Shown here piece by piece: positions 58,455-64,000 of a stretch of DNA of 64,000 nt. The stretch covers positions 682,001 through 746,000 of the forward strand of contig AP017424.1 of the NCBI GenBank assembly GCA_002355495.1, given 5' to 3'. The translations under genes and the position numbers were made by a program. The notes under the pieces were generated by a model. The model was not told the DNA's origin. It worked only from the letters and a program-made list of their open reading frames with translations, and ran no database searches. Every line of letters starts with the position of its first letter. Within the stretch, counting starts at the first letter, position 1. The stretch comes from Streptomyces laurentii (GTDB lineage: Bacteria; Actinomycetota; Actinomycetes; Streptomycetales; Streptomycetaceae).

Positions 58455-61400
58455 TCAGAAGATCTTCGACAGGCCGCCGGTGATCGAGGACACCAGCTCC
58501 TTGCCCTCGTGCGCGACCTTGGAGACCACGGGCGCGACCTCCTTCGCGATCGGCTTCACCAGCTTGCCCCGGCCGAAGGTGAGCAGGTTGAGCGCGCTCT
58601 CCCCGGCGGCGCTGACGAACTGGCCGCTGGTGAAGCCGTGTTCGATGCCGGTGAAGAGGGCGCCCAGCGCGCCGGCCCCCAGCGACACGTAGCCGAAGAA
58701 CGCCGCACCCGCGGCGAGCGGCGGGAAGACCAGGCTGGCCGCGCCGAGACCCATCGCGATCATGCCGGAGGCGACGCTGACCTTGTTGGCGGCGTCGGCC
58801 CACCAGCCGGCGTCCGACCACCAGTCCTCACCCCCGTTCCCGCTCCCGCCCCCGGTGCCGGTGCCATTGGGGTGGACATCGTCGTGGGTGTTGCTGTCGG
58901 CCGGGTTCTGGCCCTTCTCCCGCTCCTCCTGCGCCTTCTCCTTGGCCACGCGGGCGGCCTCGGCGATCTCCGCCTCGCGCTTCTGCGTGGCGATCCGCTG
59001 CGCCTCGCTGGCGGCGGCGGCCGCCGCCGCGTTGTCCCGGCCCGCCTGCAGCGCGGACTCACGGGCCGCGGCGGCCGAAGCCTGGGCGTTGTAGGAGGAC
59101 TGGAGCGCCGAACGGGCCGCGTCGACGGCCTTGTTGGCGGAGTAGTTCGCCGACCGGGACGCCTGGCGCGCGGTCGCCGCCGCCGCATTGGCCTGATTGG
59201 CCGACGCCTGGGCGGCCGCCGCGGAACGGTCGGCGGCGTCGGCGTTGTCCTTGGCCTGCTGCGAGTAGGTGTTCGCCGTGCTGGCCGCGAGCAGCGCCTT
59301 GTCGGCCCACTCCTGGGCCTTGTCCGCGGCGTCGCGGGCGTCGGCGGCCGCCTTCGACGCGTCCGCCGCGTCCTTCTGCGCCTGGTAGGCGATCTTGGCC
59401 GCGGCCGCGATCGACCCGCGGATCGCGGAGACGTGGGTGGCGGAGTCGTGGTCGAGCTGCGCCGCCGTGTACTGCACGTGCTGGACGAAGTTCCGGCGCA
59501 TCCAGGTGGGACCCTCCAGGGCCACCTCCGCGTACGCCTTCACGTACTCCCCGCCCTTGGCCACCGCGGTCGCGGTGGCCACCGCGTCGTCCTCCCGCAC
59601 CGCGGCCGGGTAGGTCTCGTTGAAGAACTCCTGGTACCCCTCCGCGGTGTTCTTGTCGAGCGCGTCGTTGGCGGCCTTGACGACGGCCTTGCCCGGGTTG
59701 TCCTTGAGGATGCGGCCGATCTGGACCTGGTTGTCCTCCCGGGACGCGCGGACCACTCCGGAGGTGAGGAAGTCGCCCACCGCCGTCGAACTCGAGCTCG
59801 ACAGGGCGGCGTGGGCGGCCTCGGCGATGGCGGGGCTGGATATCTGCGCGAGGTAGAGAACGGCCTCCCGGTCGTCCTGGTTCTTCGCGAGGGACCGGTC
59901 GAGGTCCACCCAGGAGAGCACGTCGTCGTCGCTGCCGGCCAGCGCGAACTGCGCCGCCTGCCGCGTCCACGCGCCCTGCGCGACGAGCAGCCCGGTGGCG
60001 GCCTTGCGGCCCAGCGTGGCGGCCAGCGCCAGGTCCCCGGTCTGCCACAGGGCCTTCTCGGCCGAGGCGATGAGGTCCTTGAGCGCCTGACTGGTCTGGT
60101 CGTCCTGGGTGCGCTTGTTCTTGTACGCGGCCTGTTCCTCGGCCTCGAGCTGGGCCAGCAGGCGGGCTTCCTCGATGCCCTGCAGCTTGTCCTGCTCCAG
60201 CCGGGCCATCTCCGCGTCCCGGGCCGCCTTCTCGACCGCCATGGCGTCCGTCACCGCCTTGGTGGCGATGTCGGCGGCCTTCACGGCCTCCGCGGCGTGC
60301 GCGGTGGACTTGTTCGCGAAGTCGATGGCCTTGCCGGCGTTCTTCACCGCCTCGTCGGCGGCGTCGGCGGACGCCAGGGCGTGCGCGGCGGCGGAGTTGG
60401 CGGCGTCGCGCGCCGCGCGCGCCGCGACCGCGGCCGTGTTGGCGAGGGCCTGGGCGGTGGAGGCGGAGTTGGTGGCGCGGTTGGCCGCGGCCGACGCGAT
60501 GGCCGCCTGGCGCTTGGCCTCGGCCGCTTCGGACTGGGCCGCGCCGGAGGCCGCGGCGGCCTGGGCGGCGGCCTGAGCTGCGGCGGCGGAGTTGCGGGCG
60601 GCGCTCGCGGCGGCGGCGCCGGCGTTGACGGACTCGGCGGTGGCGGCCGCGGCGTAGTCGGCCGCCTTGGCCGCGGACTGGGCCTTCGCGGCCGCGTCAC
60701 GGGCGGCGACGGCGGCGTTCTTGGCCACCTCCGTCTTGGAGGCGTCCTTGGAGGCGGCGATGGCCGCGTTGTAGGCCTGCGAGGCCGCGTTGCCGGCCGC
60801 CGAGGCGGCGTGGGAGGCCGCCGTGGCCGCGTAGGAGGCACGGCGGGAGGCGTTCACGGCCGCGTTGGAGGCGCTGATGGCGTCGCGGGCGGCGTTCGCC
60901 GCGCCCTTCGAGGCGTCGGCCGCCTTACGGGCGGCCGCGGCGGACTTCTGTACGTCCTGCTGGGCCGCCGCGGCCTCGGCGGCGGCCTTCTCGGCCGCCT
61001 CCTTGGCCTTCTGGGCGGCGGTCTGGGCGCGTGCGGAGGCCTCGATGGCCAGGTCCGTCTCGGCCTGGGCGCGCTTGCCCTCCCGCTCGACCACCGCGAC
61101 GAGTTCGGCGATGGTCGCCGACTCCTGGTCCCGGGCCCGGGCGATGTGCTGGCCGGTGTCCAGGAACCACTGCACGTCGGAGGCCGAGCCGCTCAGCGCG
61201 CGGTCCGCGTACTTCCGCACCTCGGGTCCGGCCTTGAACAGCATGGTGGACACCTGGACCCGGGCGTCTTCCAGCCGGGCGTCGTACTGGCCGTCGGTCA
61301 GGAACGTCTCGAGCGCCTGCCGGGTGCCGAGGTCCAGCGCGGCGGACGCGTCGCGCCGGACGGCCTTGTCGCCGGTGGACATGACGATGGAGGTCGCCAC

Positions 61401-61829
61401 GCTCAGGTCCTCGATCAGGGCGGGCTTGTACCCGTCCTTCAGGAAGGTGGCGATGGTGGCGTCGCCGTTGTCGAGCGCGGCGACCGCCTCGCGGCGCAGG
61501 CCCTTGCCGGCCCGCGCGAGGTAGCGGGCGATGGCCACCCGGTTGTCCTCGGCGACGACCTTTGGGAGCGTCTCGGCGAGGAAGGTCCGGACCTCGGGGT
61601 CGGTGCCGTACAGCGCGTAGGCCGCCGCTGCCTTGGTGGCCTTGCCTCCCGTGGTCCACGCCCCGACCACCCTGGCCCGCTCGGTGTCCGGCAGGTTGAG
61701 CGGGCCGGCCGGCGTGTCCGGTTCGGCGGCGCGCGCCGGGGGTGTCAGCGACAGCGGAGTGGCAGCGGCGGCGGCCACGGCGGCGGCGGCTCCGAGGAGC
61801 CGTCTGCGACTCCAGAACGTCTCGTGCAT
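58455..61829 (-). CDS. Tat-secreted ALF-repeat protein with Ala-rich coiled coils and hydrophobic C-terminus
   Basis: The 1,124-residue protein has a twin-arginine signal (SRRRLLGAAAAVAAAAATPLSL). Short ALF-type repeats follow: KATKAAAAYALYGTDPEVRTFLAE, GLRREAVAALDNGDATIATFLKDGY, AVRRDASAALDLGTRQALETFL, with more near the middle (FALAGSDDDVLSWVD; AIAEAAHAALSSSSSTAVGDFL). Two long Ala-rich heptad regions (~230-560 and ~820-990) are probable coiled coils. The end has a Gly/Asn linker, two Trp pairs and a hydrophobic segment (GMIAMGLGAASLVFPPLAAGAAFFGYVSLGAGAL). This resembles polymorphic-toxin carriers, but no toxin domain is recognisable. ATG 61829 follows GAGGGAAA. Confidence 0.85.
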   Translation of the reverse strand: MHETFWSRRRLLGAAAAVAAAAATPLSLTPPARAAEPDTPAGPLNLPDTERARVVGAWTTGGKATKAAAAYALYGTDPEVRTFLAETLPKVVAEDNRVAIARYLARAGKGLRREAVAALDNGDATIATFLKDGYKPALIEDLSVATSIVMSTGDKAVRRDASAALDLGTRQALETFLTDGQYDARLEDARVQVSTMLFKAGPEVRKYADRALSGSASDVQWFLDTGQHIARARDQESATIAELVAVVEREGKRAQAETDLAIEASARAQTAAQKAKEAAEKAAAEAAAAQQDVQKSAAAARKAADASKGAANAARDAISASNAAVNASRRASYAATAASHAASAAGNAASQAYNAAIAASKDASKTEVAKNAAVAARDAAAKAQSAAKAADYAAAATAESVNAGAAAASAARNSAAAAQAAAQAAAASGAAQSEAAEAKRQAAIASAAANRATNSASTAQALANTAAVAARAARDAANSAAAHALASADAADEAVKNAGKAIDFANKSTAHAAEAVKAADIATKAVTDAMAVEKAARDAEMARLEQDKLQGIEEARLLAQLEAEEQAAYKNKRTQDDQTSQALKDLIASAEKALWQTGDLALAATLGRKAATGLLVAQGAWTRQAAQFALAGSDDDVLSWVDLDRSLAKNQDDREAVLYLAQISSPAIAEAAHAALSSSSSTAVGDFLTSGVVRASREDNQVQIGRILKDNPGKAVVKAANDALDKNTAEGYQEFFNETYPAAVREDDAVATATAVAKGGEYVKAYAEVALEGPTWMRRNFVQHVQYTAAQLDHDSATHVSAIRGSIAAAAKIAYQAQKDAADASKAAADARDAADKAQEWADKALLAASTANTYSQQAKDNADAADRSAAAAQASANQANAAAATARQASRSANYSANKAVDAARSALQSSYNAQASAAAARESALQAGRDNAAAAAAASEAQRIATQKREAEIAEAARVAKEKAQEEREKGQNPADSNTHDDVHPNGTGTGGGSGNGGEDWWSDAGWWADAANKVSVASGMIAMGLGAASLVFPPLAAGAAFFGYVSLGAGALGALFTGIEHGFTSGQFVSAAGESALNLLTFGRGKLVKPIAKEVAPVVSKVAHEGKELVSSITGGLSKIF

Positions 61830-62277
61830 AAGGGCGTTTCCCTCGCGGTCTGGTCGGTGGAATAGCAGGAACCGAGCAATCGGGAGGACGATACCAACGC
61901 GCAGGGACACTCAAATCAGTTGACAGCGACGCGAATTGACGAGACGGCGCATCTGTCGGCCAAGCCCTCCCTCTACCTGCCTTTACACGTTCTCCATGTA
62001 TGTCCGGACACCCTCCCCAAGGAGTGTCGAAGGTCACACTTGATCTTCAATCGGCGCCCCATTTGCCTTGGTTGCTGCTGTAGACAGGACCCCCGGGGTA
62101 GAGGTGGCATGGACGGGCTCACGCGGGGGTGCGAAAAGCGAAGGGTTGCCTTCCGTATTCCCGCCGGGGGTTGGGGGCCCTTATGGAATTGCGGAGCCTT
62201 CATGTCTTGATGTCTTGATGTCTTGCACGGGGTCGGATGACGGACATCCGGTCGAATGAAGCGAATTTAGGACTGCG
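61830..62277. promoter_or_regulatory. Divergent intergenic region between ALF-repeat and small secreted protein genes
   Basis: About 450 bp without a gene, clearly lower in GC than the surroundings, separate two divergent genes for exported proteins. For the leftward gene TTGAGT and TATCGT are spaced about 15-16 bp apart near 61890-61915 and could be a promoter. The region also carries a short tandem repeat. Confidence 0.4.
62202..62225. repeat. Three tandem copies of ATGTCTTG
   Basis: The 8-bp unit ATGTCTTG occurs three times head to tail, ending 52 bp before the start codon of the small secreted protein gene. Such short tandem repeats can vary in copy number by slippage and alter promoter spacing. 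Confidence 0.7.
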
Positions 62278-62817
62278 ATGAAGGTAAGCACCATCCCCGC
62301 GGCGAAGCCGCAGCGGAAGAGAATCGTGGCGCGCGCGCTGGGCACGACGCTGGTCGCGGGCGGCCTGGCCTGGGCCGCGCTGAGCTACGGCCTGCCGGCG
62401 GACAAGGGCGGTCCGGTGGCGACCGTGGCCGACGAGGCCCCGGGCTACGCGGTCGAGGACTTCAACTATCCGCAGGCCGACAAGATCCTCGCGGAGCAGG
62501 GCATCGTCCTCAAGCGCGGAGACGGCCACATCACCCTGGCCAACTGCGCCGACGGCACCGGCCTCCTGCAGGTCCGCGCCCGGCAGGAGGCGAATCCGAT
62601 CTGCTTCAAGACGACCGGCAACTCCGGTTGGCTGACGATGGAGATCCCCGCCGTCTACCTCGTCCGGGGCAACAGCTACACGACGCGTGTCGACATGACC
62701 GTGGGCACCGAGGAGAAGTCCTTCGACATCGCCAAGGACGCCTGGACGCCCGTCGGCGAGAGCGCGGACGAGCAGGGACGCGACTTCATGCTCATGGAGA
62801 TCCGGACCACCAAGTAA
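62278..62817 (+). CDS. Small exported protein of unknown function
   Basis: The 179-residue protein has a basic N-terminus and one hydrophobic segment (ALGTTLVAGGLAWAALSYGL) acting as signal or anchor. A small beta-rich domain follows with two Cys (LANCADGTG; ANPICFKTTG) that could form a disulphide. I recognise no family of known function. ATG 62278 follows TTAGGA. It is divergent from the ALF-repeat gene, also exported, so the two might be co-regulated. Confidence 0.75.
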   Translation: MKVSTIPAAKPQRKRIVARALGTTLVAGGLAWAALSYGLPADKGGPVATVADEAPGYAVEDFNYPQADKILAEQGIVLKRGDGHITLANCADGTGLLQVRARQEANPICFKTTGNSGWLTMEIPAVYLVRGNSYTTRVDMTVGTEEKSFDIAKDAWTPVGESADEQGRDFMLMEIRTTK

Positions 62818-62845
62818 CGTCCGCTCCGGGCCTCTTGCCCGTCCT

Positions 62846-62877
62846 CCCGCGGGTCCGGTCCGGACCGGACCCGCGGG
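62846..62877. terminator. Perfect 32-bp palindrome between convergent genes
   Basis: CCCGCGGGTCCGGTCC is followed directly by its exact complement. It lies 28 bp past the stop of the secreted protein gene and before the opposing hydrolase remnant, so it probably terminates both. Confidence 0.75.
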
Positions 62878-62934
62878 CGTCTCGGGGCCCCACCGGGGTA
62901 GTGCCCCGCCATGGCCGACGCGTCGGCTTCGGCT

Positions 62935-63425
62935 TCACCGTGCCGAGGGGGCGTGGTCCTCGGCCGTCCGCGGTGTGGTGCCCGCGTGCCGCTCGATCAG
63001 CGCGGCGACGTGGGCCCACGGCCCGTGACCGTCCCGCGTGGCCAGGTGGCCGCCGTCCGGGATGACGTCCGCCACCGTGCCGCCCCAGGTCTCGGCGAGC
63101 CTCAGCCCGCGCTCCAGCGACAGGAACGGGTCGTCGCCGGAGAGGACGCGGTGGGTCCTCATGGGCAACCGGCCGCTGGGCAGGGGCGCTTGAGACCGGA
63201 TGGCGGACAGCGTGTCAGGCGCCTCGACGTCGGCCGGGGCGACCAGCGGACCGCCCACGACCCGGCTGTCGAACCACGTCGCGGCCCACTGCGCGACGGT
63301 GACCGCGCCACAGCCGTGACCGACGAGGAGACCTCGCCGTCGACGGCGCGAACGGCTTCGTCGAGCCTGGCGACCCACCGGTCCCGGTCGATGTCCTCCC
63401 AGCCGTCCTGGATCACGCGGGAGAA
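62935..63425 (-). pseudogene. RBBP9-like alpha/beta hydrolase remnant
   Basis: The segment VIQDGWEDIDRDRWVARLDEAVRAVDGEV matches the N-terminal part of small RBBP9/YdeN-type serine hydrolases. A frameshift near 63330 is then needed to continue LLVGHGCGAVTVAQWAATWFDSRVVG, DVEAPDT, PMRTHRVLSGDDPFLSLERG and IPDGGHLATRDGHGPW. The nucleophile elbow, normally GHSxG, reads GHGCG, so the catalytic serine is lost. The first ~20 residues of the protein are replaced by the neighbouring esterase remnant. The late His (GGHLA) and Asp (SGDDP) remain. I consider it non-functional. Confidence 0.8.
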
Positions 63426-63438
63426 GCCCGCGTGATCC
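63410..63438. repeat. Perfect 12-bp inverted repeat at a gene-remnant junction
   Basis: GGATCACGCGGG (63410-63421) and CCCGCGTGATCC (63427-63438) are exact complements around AGAAG. The repeat sits precisely where similarity changes from an esterase to an RBBP9-like hydrolase. Confidence 0.8.
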
Positions 63439-63850
63439 GACCGTTGGCACAGGCGCTGTTCCAGCCCGGTCCGTCGGTGGTGGCGAAAGCACCCGAACGG
63501 GACGCCCATGAACGCCGCCCCGGCCTTGAAGACGTCCGGGTGGTCGCCGAGGAGCACGTTGGCCGTCATCGCCCCGGACGAGGCCCCGGCGACGAAAACG
63601 CGGTCGGTGTCGGCGCCGCGGCGCTGCACCTCGTAGCTCACCATGGACGCGATGCTCGCCGGGTCGCTGCTTCCGTCGTGCCTGAGCGCCTGCGGGGAGG
63701 ACACGCCGAAGCACTGACCGCTGACGCTGGCGTCCGGGTTGACCACGATGAACCCGTACTGGTCCGCCAGCGAGGCGAATTCGGCGCCCGCAACCGGGGC
63801 GGCACCGTCACCTGGGCCTGGGAGAACCGTCTCGCCGACCCTCGCCGATC
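63426..63850 (-). pseudogene. PHB-depolymerase-like esterase remnant
   Basis: The frame reads EFASLADQYGFIVVNPDASVSGQCFGVSSPQALRHDGSSDPASIASMV, RVFVAGASSGAMTANVLLGDHPDVFKAGAAFMGVPFGCF, the catalytic region (GASSG nucleophile elbow) of extracellular PHB-depolymerase/feruloyl-esterase-like enzymes. Just after GCF the frame is lost, but ATTDGPGWNSACANGRITR can be read in another frame, so an indel lies near 63490. The N-terminus, with export signal and oxyanion region, and the C-terminal His/Asp are absent. It is a short internal piece fused to the hydrolase remnant to its left. Confidence 0.8.
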
Positions 63851-64000
63851 CGGCCCTGGCCGGTGAACGCGTCGGGTCCTTCCGTGCGTCGCGCGGCGCG
63901 TCCGGTGCCTCTTGCCGCGATCCCCGGCGAGGACCTAGCATCCCGTCTTGATCGGCAAATTGGTCCAGTCCATTCCGGTGCGCGGCTGAACTCCACGTCG
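63851..64000. other. Right edge, no gene seen
   Basis: The last 150 bases contain Arg/Gly/Pro-rich open frames without ribosome sites and nothing recognisable. The sequence probably belongs to the decayed segment around the esterase remnant. Confidence 0.4.

Noticed and set aside
62202..62225. Tandem ATGTCTTG units as a CRISPR array
   Set aside because: The units are 8 bp and directly adjacent with no spacers, and no cas genes are present in the window.

Overview
The window is high-GC actinobacterial DNA and almost certainly Streptomyces. The evidence is the GTG and TTG start codons, tightly overlapping stop-start junctions, an ALF-repeat secreted protein, an LAxTG cell-wall-sorted surface protein, twin-arginine signal peptides and very rare TTA (bldA-type) codons. 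I see no rRNA, tRNA or CRISPR array. Functions below are read from motifs and context; no database search was run.

About 1-16.3 kb and 27.7-37.5 kb are two halves of one Wzx/Wzy-type exopolysaccharide or cell-wall-glycan locus. The first half runs mainly on the + strand. It holds a WcaJ-like initiating sugar transferase, a WlbA/WbpB-like 3-dehydrogenase, an epimerase-aminotransferase fusion, a NeuD/PglD-like acetyltransferase, a WbpE/WlbC-like aminotransferase, a large secreted DUF4082 protein, glycosyltransferases, a WbpD/WlbB-like acetyltransferase, a Wzz-like protein and a Wzz-O-antigen-polymerase fusion. The second half is a minus-strand operon. It holds an unknown alpha/alpha-toroid-like protein, a WecG/TagA glycosyltransferase, a UDP-HexNAc 6-dehydrogenase, a UDP-GlcNAc 2-epimerase, a Wzz-like protein, a Wzx flippase, a parallel beta-helix protein, a methyltransferase and a glycosyltransferase. 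Between them the halves encode a plausible complete set for an N-acetylated mannosaminuronic-type sugar (ManNAcA or ManNAc3NAcA). Four genes of the locus carry TTA codons, which suggests developmental (bldA) control.

The halves are separated by about 11 kb (16.3-27.7 kb) of unrelated and partly decayed DNA. This island contains a formate-dehydrogenase-like (FdhF/YdeP) gene broken by a frameshift and an in-frame TGA, a FUSC-family exporter, a LysR regulator, a DUF1330 protein, a divergent TetR regulator/oxidoreductase pair with a palindromic operator, a 289-bp MITE-like element, an internally deleted IS110 transposase, two oppositely oriented IS5-family fragments and two small genes.

From 38 to 64 kb lie mostly separate housekeeping, stress and envelope genes. 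They include an MFS transporter with a TolB-like partner, a cold-shock gene behind an attenuator-like leader followed by a DEAD-box helicase, a ligand-binding protein, an SGNH hydrolase, a Tat-exported DyP peroxidase divergent from a beta-helix lipoprotein, a large sorted surface protein, a self-processing P1 peptidase abutting a decapitated aldolase gene, a receptor Ser/Thr kinase with a PQQ-type propeller, a second DEAD-box helicase, a 1,124-residue ALF-repeat protein, a small secreted protein, and a composite hydrolase pseudogene built around a perfect inverted repeat at the right edge.
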